The notes beneath the pieces were generated by a model. It worked only from the letters and a program-made list of their open reading frames with translations, searched no databases and had not been told where the DNA came from. From the NCBI RefSeq assembly GCF_002085925.2, contig NZ_CP053562.1:414001-478000 (forward strand): a stretch of DNA of 64,000 nucleotides, written 5' to 3'. This DNA is from Thioclava electrotropha. Its GTDB lineage: Bacteria; Pseudomonadota; Alphaproteobacteria; Rhodobacterales; Rhodobacteraceae. Within the stretch, counting starts at the first letter, position 1; the number at the start of each line of letters is the position of its first letter. The position numbers and the translations under genes were made by a program. Below are positions 43,858-52,153 of the stretch, piece after piece.

Positions 43858-44811
43858 ATGGCGGAGCAGGCGGACATGGCGAGGGCGGCCACCACGACGG
43901 CAGAGGTCGAAGACGAGATCATCCGCATGTCGATGCTCAATTACGAGCGTCTGCCGATGCTGGACGTGATCTTCGAACGCTTCGTTCTGTCCTTCTCCAG
44001 CTCGCTTAAATCGCTGACCGGCTCGGTGCTGGATGTAACACTGGGCGAGGTCGAATACCTGCCCTTCGCCGACGCGATGAAAAGCCTGCCCAAACATGGT
44101 TTGATCGCGGTTGCGCAGGCCGATCCCTGGGATGACCAGTTTATCCTTTCGCAGGATCCGGTCTTCCTGTTCTCCGCGCTCGAACTGATGCTAGGCGGAC
44201 AGCCGTCGGGCCGGGCGAAGGATGCCAAGCACGGCTTCACCACGATCGAGCGCCGGATGGGCGAGCAGGTCGCCGAACGTATCCTTGCCGATATGGCGGT
44301 GGGTTTCCGGCAGATTTGCGAAGTCTCATTCCAGGTCGACCGGATGGAGAGCAATCCGCAATTCGCCAATATCGCCCAGCCCAACAGCCCCACGGTCCGC
44401 GTGCCGCTCAAGGTCAGCCTCGAAGGCTATCACGGTGAGGTCCACCTGATCCTGCCCTATGCGACGCTGGAACCGGTGCGGCCGTTGCTCACGAAGATCT
44501 TCTTCGGGGATCGGCTCGGCGCGGACAGTTCGTGGCGCACGCAGCTGAAGCAGAAGATCGAAGGGTCTTCGGTGGCGCTGACCGCGCAGCTGCACGAGTT
44601 GGTGGTGCCGATGCGCGAGATTCTGGACTGGAAAGTCGGGGACACGCTCGATCTCGGGATCGACGAAAGCCATCCGGTCCTGTTGCTCTGTGCCGGGAGC
44701 CCGGTTCTCGAAGGCGAAATGGGCAAGAAGCAAAACGGGTCGATGGCACTGAAGGTGACCGCGAACCTCATGGGAAAGGACGAGTGGAGCAATGATGTCG
44801 ATGCTGATTAA
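43858..44811 (+). CDS. fliM: Flagellar motor switch protein FliM
   Basis: A 317-residue C-ring protein with the FliM middle domain (MLDVIFERFVLSFSSSLKSLTGSVLDVTLGEVEYLPFADAMKSLPKHGLIAVAQADPWDDQFIL) and a C-terminal SpoA domain (VVPMREILDWKVGDTLDLGIDESHPVLLLCAGSPVLEGEMGKKQNGSMALKV). The usual N-terminal CheY-binding motif (LSQxEIDALL) is not visible; the N terminus is MAEQADMARAATTTAEVEDEIIRMS. A GTG at 43852 overlapping fliL is an alternative start. It binds FliG and FliN in the switch. Confidence 0.9.
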   Translation: MAEQADMARAATTTAEVEDEIIRMSMLNYERLPMLDVIFERFVLSFSSSLKSLTGSVLDVTLGEVEYLPFADAMKSLPKHGLIAVAQADPWDDQFILSQDPVFLFSALELMLGGQPSGRAKDAKHGFTTIERRMGEQVAERILADMAVGFRQICEVSFQVDRMESNPQFANIAQPNSPTVRVPLKVSLEGYHGEVHLILPYATLEPVRPLLTKIFFGDRLGADSSWRTQLKQKIEGSSVALTAQLHELVVPMREILDWKVGDTLDLGIDESHPVLLLCAGSPVLEGEMGKKQNGSMALKVTANLMGKDEWSNDVDAD

Positions 44812-45172
44812 CGCGATTATTCTCGTGTCTCTTGTCGGGCTGATGGCCTATGGCGTGGTGATCACGCGGCGGGTGAAAAAGCTCATGCTCGTTCTCGAAG
44901 AGATGGAGCCGCTCGTCGCGGCCTTCTCCGCGGCCGTCGACAAGTCGCAGCTCTCCGTCGAGGAAATGAAGGACGCGGTGGCCAAGGCGCAGAAAGCGCC
45001 CGCGCCCGAACCGGCGCCTGCGCAAGAGGCCGCACCCGCCCTGACCTTCAACTCGCGCCGCGCCGCGCCGAAAGCGCCGATGGGTCTGACCCGCGTGACC
45101 GGCAAGGCCGAACTGGTCAAAAGCTTCTTCGAGCAGACCCGCGTGCGCCGGGAGGCGCAGGGCCAATGGTGA
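44792..45172 (+). CDS. Single-pass membrane protein between fliM and motE
   Basis: A 126-residue protein with an N-terminal helix (LINAIILVSLVGLMAYGVVITRRVKK), a short coiled coil (VLEEMEPLVAAFSAAVDKSQLSVEEMKDAVAKAQK), a Pro/Ala/Glu-rich linker and a basic C terminus. Its position after fliL-fliM recalls the PflI/DUF6468-type proteins of Caulobacter-like clusters, some of which affect flagellar placement; I cannot confirm this by eye. It overlaps fliM by 20 bases and motE by 7. Starts at 44792, 44795 and 44801 are all possible. Confidence 0.7.
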   Translation: MMSMLINAIILVSLVGLMAYGVVITRRVKKLMLVLEEMEPLVAAFSAAVDKSQLSVEEMKDAVAKAQKAPAPEPAPAQEAAPALTFNSRRAAPKAPMGLTRVTGKAELVKSFFEQTRVRREAQGQW

Positions 45173-45798
45173 AGGGCCGTCCGCTTCAGGTTCTCGTGGG
45201 CGTATTGCTGCTCTCTGGCGGTGCGAAACTCGCGACCAGCCTTCCCTCCGACATGATCCCGTTCCCGGATTCGCTGTTGCAGGCCGCGCTTGCCAGCGGA
45301 GCGGAGAAGGACGCCGCTGCGACGCCGGCGAGCGATACCTCTGCCGATGCGACCGGTGGCTGCGGCCCGACGCCGGAAGAGCTGTTGATGTCCGTGCGTC
45401 AGGAGCGCGACCTCCTCGCCGAGCAGAAGAAGAAACTCGACGCCCGCAGCGCCGAGATCGAGCTTGCCAAGCAGGGTCTCGACACCCAGTCGCAGCACCT
45501 GACCGAGTTGAAGGACAAGGTGACCAAGCTGCTCGACCAGGTCGGCAAATCGCATACCGCAGATGTCGATCGCCTCGTGTCGATCTACAAGAACATGAAG
45601 CCCGCGGCGGCGGCCTCGATCATGAACGACCTCGATATCGAGGTGACGGTCATGGTGCTGGCCACGATGAAGGAGCGCGACGTCGCCCCGATCATGGCCG
45701 AGATGAACCCGGTGCGCGCGCGAGCGGTCTCCAAGATCATTCTCGAACGCTCGAAGCTGCCGGGCGACCAGAAGCTGGTCAACGTCAAGCTAAACTGA
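45166..45798 (+). CDS. motE: MotE family motility chaperone
   Basis: A 210-residue protein with an N-terminal signal or anchor (LQVLVGVLLLSGGAKLATSLPS), a coiled coil (SVRQERDLLAEQKKKLDARSAEIELAKQGLDTQSQHLTELKDKVTKLLDQVG) and a C-terminal MgtE-N-like domain (LVSIYKNMKPAAAASIMNDLDIEVTVMVLATMKERDVAPIMAEMNPVRARAVSKIILE). In S. meliloti, MotE is a periplasmic chaperone for MotC. A possible MotC-like client is encoded at 27001-28782. A terminator shared with flhB follows. Confidence 0.85.
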   Translation: MVKGRPLQVLVGVLLLSGGAKLATSLPSDMIPFPDSLLQAALASGAEKDAAATPASDTSADATGGCGPTPEELLMSVRQERDLLAEQKKKLDARSAEIELAKQGLDTQSQHLTELKDKVTKLLDQVGKSHTADVDRLVSIYKNMKPAAAASIMNDLDIEVTVMVLATMKERDVAPIMAEMNPVRARAVSKIILERSKLPGDQKLVNVKLN

Positions 45799-45830
45799 TC
45801 CGCGCGGCGCAGTTGTTGCTGATTGGGGAA

Positions 45831-45855
45831 AGGGGGCGCGCAGCCCCCTTTTTTA
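45831..45855. terminator. Terminator between motE and flhB
   Basis: GGGGGC (45832-45837) pairs with GCCCCC (45843-45848), followed by six T (45849-45854). The T tract overlaps the flhB stop codon. It serves mainly the plus-strand fliL-motE operon. Confidence 0.8.
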
Positions 45856-46986
45856 GTCCTCGTCGACCCGCAGGACCGAGCCCTTCGGCGGCGCACGGCG
45901 AATGTTGCGGCGCAGGTCCATGACGTAGCCGATGATCTCCGCAACCGCCTGCCAATGCTCGATCGGCACCGTGTCGTCCACGTCGATCGTGGCGTGCAGC
46001 GTGCGGGCGAGGGGCTTGTTTTCGACGATCGGCACCTCGTTCTCGCGCGCGATCTGGCGGATGCGCGCGGCCACGGCATCGGCCCCTTTGGCGACGCAAA
46101 CAGGGGCGGCGTCGCTGCCCTGTTCGTATTTCAGCGCGACGGCGTAATGCGTCGGGTTCGTCACGATCACGCTCGCGGTCGGCACCGCCTGCGCCATGCG
46201 TTGACGGGCCCGCTGGCGCGCGATCTCGGCGCGACGGCCCTTGATCTGCGGATCGCCCTCGGAATCCTTCATCTCATCACGGATTTCCTTGAGCGACATG
46301 CGCAGTTTGCGCCGCCACTCGAACCGCTTCCAGATAATGTCGCCGATGGTGATCGGCACGAGAAACACCATCGCCGCGCTCAGCAGCCAGCTCGCCCAAT
46401 GGGCCGCGTAGCTGGGGATATGCTCGGGCAGGAAATTCTCGCCCTGCCAGATCCCGGTGACCGCGCGTTTGGCGACCCAGAGCGCGAGCGCGCCGATAAC
46501 CAGAACCTTGGTGATGCTTTTCGCGAATTCGACCAGCGCGCCGGGCGAGAACATCTTCTTGAGCCCCCCGAGCGGCGAGAGCTTCGACAGTTTCGGCTTC
46601 ATGCGCTCGGACGAGACCACGGTTTCGCCCTGGATCAACACGCCGAACAGCGCGGCCAGAAGCATCACGCCGAAAATCGGGGCGGCCCATCCGGCGATCT
46701 CGCCGAAAAGCAGGCTGAGGATGTCGCCGATATCGCGCGCACCTGCCGACCCCTGGCCGATCGTCACCTGGCCCGCCCCTGCGAAGACCTGACCGAGCGA
46801 TGTCATTGCGCGGCCCGCGACGACCGGAAGGACGAACACCACGATGAGCAGCAGCGAGAAGACCGACATCATGTTGCCGGTCTCGCGCGAGGAGGGCACG
46901 TCGCCTTTCTCGCGCGCCGATTTCAGCCGCTTGTCTGTCGGCTCTTCGGTCTTCGAGGATTTGTCCTGTTCGTCGCCTTCGGCCAC
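45853..46986 (-). CDS. flhB: Flagellar export switch protein FlhB
   Basis: A 377-residue export-gate protein with four membrane helices and a cytoplasmic domain carrying the self-cleavage motif NPTH (VTNPTHYAVALKYEQG). I chose the GTG at 46986 (AEGDEQDKSSKTEEPTDKRLKSAREKGDVPSS) because AAGGAG precedes it and overlaps the fliR stop; the frame is open to 47049 but the extra residues lie inside fliR and look like shadow. FlhB changes export specificity from hook to filament with FliK. It ends the flgB-flgC-fliE-fliQ-slt-flhA-fliR-flhB operon. Confidence 0.94.
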   Translation of the reverse strand: MAEGDEQDKSSKTEEPTDKRLKSAREKGDVPSSRETGNMMSVFSLLLIVVFVLPVVAGRAMTSLGQVFAGAGQVTIGQGSAGARDIGDILSLLFGEIAGWAAPIFGVMLLAALFGVLIQGETVVSSERMKPKLSKLSPLGGLKKMFSPGALVEFAKSITKVLVIGALALWVAKRAVTGIWQGENFLPEHIPSYAAHWASWLLSAAMVFLVPITIGDIIWKRFEWRRKLRMSLKEIRDEMKDSEGDPQIKGRRAEIARQRARQRMAQAVPTASVIVTNPTHYAVALKYEQGSDAAPVCVAKGADAVAARIRQIARENEVPIVENKPLARTLHATIDVDDTVPIEHWQAVAEIIGYVMDLRRNIRRAPPKGSVLRVDED

Positions 46987-46996
46987 TGCGCGCTCC

Positions 46997-47758
46997 TTAG
47001 GGTATGACGAAAGTGCCGAGCCAGTCGGTGAACTGGCCGAGGAAGACATGCAGCATGCTGGGCGAGGCCGCCGCGAGGATCAGAAGGCCCGACGCGATCA
47101 GCGCGGGCGCTGCGACGAAGAAGACCGGCAGCGCGGGCATCATCCGGTTCGCAAGCCCCATCCCGAGATTGAAGATCAGCCCCATGACGAAGAATGGGGC
47201 CGCGATCGCCGCCCCGATATAGAGGCTGGCAGATGCGGCTTTGACGATCTGCTTCGCCATGTCGCCCAGCAGAAGCGTGCCCGGCGGGAAGACGTCGTAG
47301 GAATAGAGCAGCGCGCGGATGATAATGTGATGCGTATTCGTGACGAAGATCAGGGCAACGCCGGAAATCAGCAGGAAACTCGCGATCATGGTGGAGCCCT
47401 CGAACGAGCCGAGGCTGGGCGCGAAAGCATTGGCGAGGCCCGAGACCTGCCCGGCCTGATGGCCCGCGAATTGCAGCGCGCTGAACAGCACCCGCGCGGT
47501 CAGCCCGATCCAGAGGCCCGTAGTCACCTCGAGGCCGAGATAGATCGCGAAGGTCACGAGATTGTCGGGCTGCATCGGCAACACCGGCGTGGCGGGATAA
47601 AGCGCGAGGCTGAACACCACCGCCATCGCCAGACGGCTGCGGGTCGGCACCTGCATCTCGCCGAAGCCCGGCATGAACATCAGCGCGCTGCCCAGCCGGG
47701 CAAAGACGATGAGATAGCCGAAGAGCTGTCCGTCGAGAAATGCGCTCAGCCCGCTCAC
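46997..47758 (-). CDS. fliR: Flagellar export gate protein FliR
   Basis: A 253-residue protein with about six membrane helices (FGYLIVFARLGSALMFMPGFGEMQVPTRSRLAMAVVFSLAL, then AFAPSLGSFEGSTMIASFLLISGVALIFVTNTHH). It forms the export pore with FliP and FliQ. It lies three bases after flhA. Confidence 0.95.
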   Translation of the reverse strand: MSGLSAFLDGQLFGYLIVFARLGSALMFMPGFGEMQVPTRSRLAMAVVFSLALYPATPVLPMQPDNLVTFAIYLGLEVTTGLWIGLTARVLFSALQFAGHQAGQVSGLANAFAPSLGSFEGSTMIASFLLISGVALIFVTNTHHIIIRALLYSYDVFPPGTLLLGDMAKQIVKAASASLYIGAAIAAPFFVMGLIFNLGMGLANRMMPALPVFFVAAPALIASGLLILAAASPSMLHVFLGQFTDWLGTFVIP

Positions 47759-47761
47759 CCC

Positions 47762-49852
47762 TCAGGCCCCGATCGTCCCGACCGTCTTCATCGCGGCCTT
47801 CCGGTGGACCTCGTTATGCGAGATCACCTGCGTCATCGGGCTGACCCGCTCGAGCATCGAGCGGACATAGCCACGCACTTCCGGCGCGACCATCAGGGCG
47901 GGCCATTCGTCGCGTGCCGCGTGGCGCTGGATTTCCTGACGGGCCTCCAGCACGAATTCCTGCACGCGCTGCGGCGACATCAGGAAGGTCCGGTCCTTGC
48001 CGTTGATCTTCACCGCCTCGCCGAATTCATGCTCCCACGCCCCCGACATCGTCAGCACCGGCACGAAGCCCGAACCATCCGCCAGCGCGCGGCAGATCTG
48101 GTTCGCAAGGCGCGCACGGACCCGCTCGGTGATCACGGCGGGGTTGGTGCTCGACGGCGCGGCCTCGGCCACGGCCTCGATGATCAGCGGCAGGTTGCGG
48201 ATCGAGATCCGCTCGGCCAGCAGCGATTGCAGCACCTGTTGCAGCAGGATTTCCGGCGCGGAGTTGGAGATGTCGCTCGCGAGTTTCTGGTAGTCGCGGT
48301 CCAGCTCGGCCAGAAGCTTCTTCACCGCGCCATAGGTGAGCAGTTCGGACATATGCTCCTTGATGATCTCGGTGAGGTGGGTGGTGATCACGCTCTCGGG
48401 GTCGACGACCGTATGGCCCTGCTGTTCGGCCTCGGAGGCGCGGGCTGGGTCGATCCAAACCGCACTCAGCCCGAAGGTGGGCTCCTTGATCCGTTCGCCG
48501 GGCAGCTTCACCTGATCGCCGGACGGGTCGATCACCATCACCAGATTGGGGCGCAGCTCGCCTTTCGCCGCTTCGACTCCCTGCACGAGGATCGAATAGC
48601 TGTTCGTCGGCAGCATCGGGTCGTCCTTGATGCGCACCGAGGGCAAGACGAAGCCGTAATCCTTCATGAAGAGATTGCGCAGGCTTTTGACCTTGCCGGG
48701 CAGGGCGGCATCCATGCTCGAGATCAGCGGCACCAGTCCTGCGCCGAGGCTGAGGCGCAGCTCGTCGAGCTTGAGTTGCTGCTGCGTCGTCTCCGCCGAG
48801 GTCTCTTCCATCTGGGCCGCGCGGGCCTCCGCCGCCGCCTCGTCGCTGGCGCGCAGGGCGGCCTGTTCCTGCATCAGCCAGCCGAGACCGGCGAGCAGCC
48901 CGGCCAGCGCGAAAAACACCACAATGGGGAAGCCGGGCAGCAGGCCGATCCCGAACAGCAGCACCGCCGCCATGTAGAGCGCCTTGGGGAAGTTCGACAG
49001 CTGCCCCAGCACCGCCTCGTTCGCCGCGCCCTCGGTGCCGCCTTTCGTGACGATCAGGCCTGCCGCCAGCGAGACCACCAGCGCCGGGATCTGTGTCACG
49101 AGGCCGTCGCCGATCGTCAGAACGGTGTAATTGCCCGCCGCCTGAGAGACGCTCAGCCCGTGCTGGACGACCCCGATCAGAATTCCGCCCACAACGTTGA
49201 TCAGCGTGATGATGATCCCCGCCACCGCATCGCCACGCACGAATTTCGACGCACCGTCCATTGCACCGAAGAAGCCGCTTTCGTCTTCCAACTCCTTGCG
49301 GCGGCGCTTGGCCTCAACCTCGTCGATCAGCCCGGCACCGAGATCGGCGTCGATCGCCATCTGCTTGCCGGGCATCGCGTCGAGCGAGAAGCGCGCGGAG
49401 ACCTCGGCGATCCGGGTCGAGCCCTTGGTGATGACGACGAAGTTGATCACCACGAGGATCGCGAAGATCACGATCCCGATCACGAAATCCCCGCCCACGA
49501 TGAAGCGCGAGAACCCTTCGATGACGCCGCCCGCCGCGCCGGGCCCGGTATGGCCCTGGCTGAGAATGAGCCGCGTCGAGGAGATGTTGAGCGACAGCCG
49601 CAGCATCGTCACCACGAGCAGCAACGTCGGGAAGGAGTTGAACTCCAGCGGCTTCGGAATCCACAGCGCCACCATCAGGATCAGCACCGACAGCGACAGC
49701 GAAATCGCGAGGCCGAAATCGAGGATGATCGGTGGCAGCGGGACGAACAGCATCCCGAGGATCAGCGTCACGCCAATCGCGAAGCCGATATCGCGGTTCT
49801 TGATCCCAAGCCCTACGAGGTTCTTGCCGAAACTGGTCTGATTTTGGCTCAT
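47762..49852 (-). CDS. flhA: Flagellar export protein FlhA
   Basis: A 696-residue protein with eight N-terminal membrane helices, the FHIPEP-type cytoplasmic loop (GSTRIAEVSARFSLDAMPGKQMAIDADLGAGLIDEVEAKRRRKELEDESGFFGAMDGASKFVRGDA) and a large C-terminal domain (YGFVLPSVRIKDDPMLPTNSYSI onwards) that docks chaperone-substrate complexes. Length is normal. It lies between the SLT gene and fliR. Confidence 0.97.
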   Translation of the reverse strand: MSQNQTSFGKNLVGLGIKNRDIGFAIGVTLILGMLFVPLPPIILDFGLAISLSLSVLILMVALWIPKPLEFNSFPTLLLVVTMLRLSLNISSTRLILSQGHTGPGAAGGVIEGFSRFIVGGDFVIGIVIFAILVVINFVVITKGSTRIAEVSARFSLDAMPGKQMAIDADLGAGLIDEVEAKRRRKELEDESGFFGAMDGASKFVRGDAVAGIIITLINVVGGILIGVVQHGLSVSQAAGNYTVLTIGDGLVTQIPALVVSLAAGLIVTKGGTEGAANEAVLGQLSNFPKALYMAAVLLFGIGLLPGFPIVVFFALAGLLAGLGWLMQEQAALRASDEAAAEARAAQMEETSAETTQQQLKLDELRLSLGAGLVPLISSMDAALPGKVKSLRNLFMKDYGFVLPSVRIKDDPMLPTNSYSILVQGVEAAKGELRPNLVMVIDPSGDQVKLPGERIKEPTFGLSAVWIDPARASEAEQQGHTVVDPESVITTHLTEIIKEHMSELLTYGAVKKLLAELDRDYQKLASDISNSAPEILLQQVLQSLLAERISIRNLPLIIEAVAEAAPSSTNPAVITERVRARLANQICRALADGSGFVPVLTMSGAWEHEFGEAVKINGKDRTFLMSPQRVQEFVLEARQEIQRHAARDEWPALMVAPEVRGYVRSMLERVSPMTQVISHNEVHRKAAMKTVGTIGA

Positions 49853-49859
49853 CCGTCGC

Positions 49860-50675
49860 TCAATTCGTTCGCGTGAAATTGGGAAGCACGGGTTGCAGGT
49901 CGTTGGTCGAATAGATCGACAGCCGCATGTCCTGATCCGCCGTCAGGTCAGCCGACCAGAAGACGGGAAGTTTCCGGCGCGCAGGGCGAGGCGAGGTGCT
50001 CGGCGCGGGCGCGTCCACGGGGGCGGCCCCGGCGAGCTGGACGAAATAATCGCCACGTTTCTGCGCCACCGCGAGATTACGCTTCAGCGCGGTCAGATAG
50101 GTCTGGCGCGCCTCCGGGGTGAAGGAGTGATAGGAGCCCGCAGCAATCCACCAATCCCCCGTCCGCCGATGCAGATCGACCAGAAACCGCGCGGCATAAT
50201 CCACATTCGCCGCCGGATCGAAGGACTGGGCCAGCGAGTCGAAGGCGTCCGGATGCCATTTGCGGTTCACCTGCATGCAGCCCGTATCGATTGAGGAGAC
50301 GCCCGCGGCCTGTTTCTGGTGCACCCACGCCATCGCGGCCTCGCGGCTGTCGAAAATCCGGCCCTCACCCGCGGCGTTGACGCTCCACGGCCAGACCGTT
50401 AGGCGGCCTTCGTTGCGAAACCCCGCCTCCTGCAGCCCGATCGCGAGCAGCAGGTTGTCGGGGATGCCGTAGCGGTCCTGCGCCGCGAAAATCTGGCGCA
50501 GGCATTGCTGGTCATTGCCTAGGGTGGCGGGGAGAGGCGTGGTTGCCTCGGGCACGCTGGGGCGGCTGGAGGTGTAGAACCCCGCCCAGCCTTCGGCCCG
50601 TGCGGGACCTGTCGCGGCGAAGCTCGCAACCGCAAGTGCCGCCAAGGCCTGAAGCCACCCCGCCCGCGCCATCAC
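49860..50675 (-). CDS. Flagellar-operon lytic transglycosylase (SltF-like)
   Basis: A 271-residue exported protein. The signal peptide LQALAALAVASFAATGPARA is followed by an SLT fold with the probable catalytic Glu83 (NLLLAIGLQEAGFRNEG), DTGCMQVNRKWH and NVDYAARFLVDLHRRTGDWWIAAGSYHSF. The last 60 residues are Pro/Ala-rich and then hydrophilic. In R. sphaeroides a dedicated enzyme, SltF, opens peptidoglycan for the rod because FlgJ lacks that domain, and the same division is seen here. It overlaps fliQ by four bases and is followed by flhA, so it is firmly in the basal-body operon. Confidence 0.83.
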   Translation of the reverse strand: MMARAGWLQALAALAVASFAATGPARAEGWAGFYTSSRPSVPEATTPLPATLGNDQQCLRQIFAAQDRYGIPDNLLLAIGLQEAGFRNEGRLTVWPWSVNAAGEGRIFDSREAAMAWVHQKQAAGVSSIDTGCMQVNRKWHPDAFDSLAQSFDPAANVDYAARFLVDLHRRTGDWWIAAGSYHSFTPEARQTYLTALKRNLAVAQKRGDYFVQLAGAAPVDAPAPSTSPRPARRKLPVFWSADLTADQDMRLSIYSTNDLQPVLPNFTRTN

Positions 50676-50941
50676 GCGGGTCCGTTCATGATGAGATCGA
50701 AGACGGTGTCCGACAGATGCGACAGCGTCGCGTAGATGAAGGGCAGGGCGAGGACGAGACCGACGAAGATCGCGACGATCTTCGGCACGAAGGTCAGCGT
50801 CATCTCCTGAACCTGGGTCAGCGCCTGAAAGATCGCGATGCCGAGCCCGACGAGCAGCGCGAGCGCAAGAATAGGGCCAGCCCCCATAAGGATCGTCCAG
50901 ATCGTGTCCGACATGATCGCATAGACATCGGCTTCTTCCAT
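50672..50941 (-). CDS. fliQ: Flagellar export gate protein FliQ
   Basis: An 89-residue protein with two membrane helices (GPILALALLVGLGIAIFQALTQVQEMTLTFVPKIVAIFVGLVLALPFI), matching FliQ in full. It forms the export pore with FliP and FliR. It follows fliE and overlaps the SLT gene. Confidence 0.96.
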   Translation of the reverse strand: MEEADVYAIMSDTIWTILMGAGPILALALLVGLGIAIFQALTQVQEMTLTFVPKIVAIFVGLVLALPFIYATLSHLSDTVFDLIMNGPA

Positions 50942-50957
50942 GTCGCCCCCGCCTGCC

Positions 50958-51278
50958 TCAGATCGGCATCCGCATGATTTCCTGATAGGCCTCGACCAGC
51001 TTGTCGCGCATCGCCACCGTGACCTTGACGGTGGATTCCATCGCCATGGTCGCCTCGACGACCTGCTGCGTGCTTGCCTGCCCGGTCAGCCCCGCCTGCG
51101 CGGTCGTATCGGCAGCGCGCATCGTCTGCACCGCCTCTTCGGCGGCGCCTTTGAGCATGTCGCCGAAGCTCTGCCCGGCAGATTTTGCTTCATGTGCGGA
51201 GGCCGGGCCGCCGCTCAGGCTGCGCGAGGCGCCATAGGCGCCCCGGATCGCTGCATTGGAGAGGACTGGATCGCTCAT
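50958..51278 (-). CDS. fliE: Flagellar hook-basal body protein FliE
   Basis: A 106-residue protein with the FliE motifs SFGDMLKGAAEEAVQTMRAADTTAQAGLTGQASTQQVVEATMAMESTVKVTVAMRDKLVEAYQEIMRMPI. FliE joins the MS ring to the proximal rod. It lies seven bases after flgC and 16 before fliQ. Confidence 0.95.
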   Translation of the reverse strand: MSDPVLSNAAIRGAYGASRSLSGGPASAHEAKSAGQSFGDMLKGAAEEAVQTMRAADTTAQAGLTGQASTQQVVEATMAMESTVKVTVAMRDKLVEAYQEIMRMPI

Positions 51279-51285
51279 GCTTCAC

Positions 51286-51702
51286 CTATTTCAGGAGGTC
51301 GATCATCTCGCGGCGCATCTGGCGACCGGTCTCGAGCATGTTCAGGTTGGCTTCGTAGCTGCGCGCGGCTTCGCGCATGTTGCTCATCTCGATGATCGGA
51401 TTGACGTTCGGCAGCTTCACGAAGCCGTCGGCATTGGCGGCCGGATGAGCAGGGTCGTATTTCAGCACGAAATCAGACGTGTCGCGGCCGACATCGGTCA
51501 CATCGACCATCGAGGCGCCCGAGGCGTCGTCGACCAGCTCGCCGAAGGAGATGGTCTTGCGGCGATACGGATCCGCGCCCGGCGTCGAGCCGGTCGAATC
51601 CGCGTTGGCCACGTTTTCGGAGACGACCTTCAGCCGCTCCCCCTGCGCCCGCAGCCCGCTTGCCGCGATCGCACCGATTGATTTCAGAGGGTCCATGCTC
51701 AT
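51286..51702 (-). CDS. flgC: Flagellar proximal rod protein FlgC
   Basis: A 138-residue rod protein starting MSMDPLKSIGAIAASGLRAQGERLKVVSENVANADSTGSTPGADPYRRKTISF and ending MREAARSYEANLNMLETGRQMRREMIDLLK. The ATG at 51702 is preceded by GAGGAG. The longer upstream frame is out-of-frame flgB sequence. It overlaps no gene and follows flgB by 14 bases. Confidence 0.95.
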   Translation of the reverse strand: MSMDPLKSIGAIAASGLRAQGERLKVVSENVANADSTGSTPGADPYRRKTISFGELVDDASGASMVDVTDVGRDTSDFVLKYDPAHPAANADGFVKLPNVNPIIEMSNMREAARSYEANLNMLETGRQMRREMIDLLK

Positions 51703-51716
51703 GGTGTCTCCTCGCG

Positions 51717-52109
51717 TTATTCCTTGCCGCTGGCGGCATTGAGAAGTTGATAGGCCTTGCGATAGAGGTTCGCCGCCAGCCGGTATTGATCGGCATTCTC
51801 GCTCGCCATCACGGATTGCTGCTCCAGCGCCACGTCGTTGCCGTCGAGGCTGCTGTCCCAAGCGCCGCTGCCGCCCACGGTTTCGACCGTGGTTTCGTGC
51901 AGCGGGCCGCCCGCCGAGCGGTTCGCGTCGCTCTTCTCGAGGAAGCTCTGGAAGTCGGTCACATCCCGCGCGCGATAATTCGGCGTGTCGGCATTGGCGA
52001 TGTTCTCGGCCAGCACCTTCTGGCGGGCCGCAAGCCACTGCATCCGATCCGATGCGAGGTTAAAAAAGGATATCGTATCAAGTTTCACGTTGGATCGCTC
52101 CGTTTTCAT
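51717..52109 (-). CDS. flgB: Flagellar proximal rod protein FlgB
   Basis: A 130-residue rod protein with LASDRMQWLAARQKVLAENIANADTPNYRARDVTDFQSFLEKS and the C-terminal LEQQSVMASENADQYRLAANLYRKAYQLLNAASG. The start may be the ATG at 52109 or, more likely from the GGAG spacing, the GTG at 52088 (VKLDTISFFNL). It is first in the long basal-body/export operon and divergent from fliI. Confidence 0.93.
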   Translation of the reverse strand: MKTERSNVKLDTISFFNLASDRMQWLAARQKVLAENIANADTPNYRARDVTDFQSFLEKSDANRSAGGPLHETTVETVGGSGAWDSSLDGNDVALEQQSVMASENADQYRLAANLYRKAYQLLNAASGKE

Positions 52110-52153
52110 GGATAGTATATCGGTATGAGAATGGATTGGTAGGGTTTATCCTT

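Noticed and set aside
46844..49876. A 1010-codon plus-strand frame opposite flhB, fliR and flhA.
   Set aside because: Composition is that of an antisense shadow and the opposite strand carries three certain export-gate genes.
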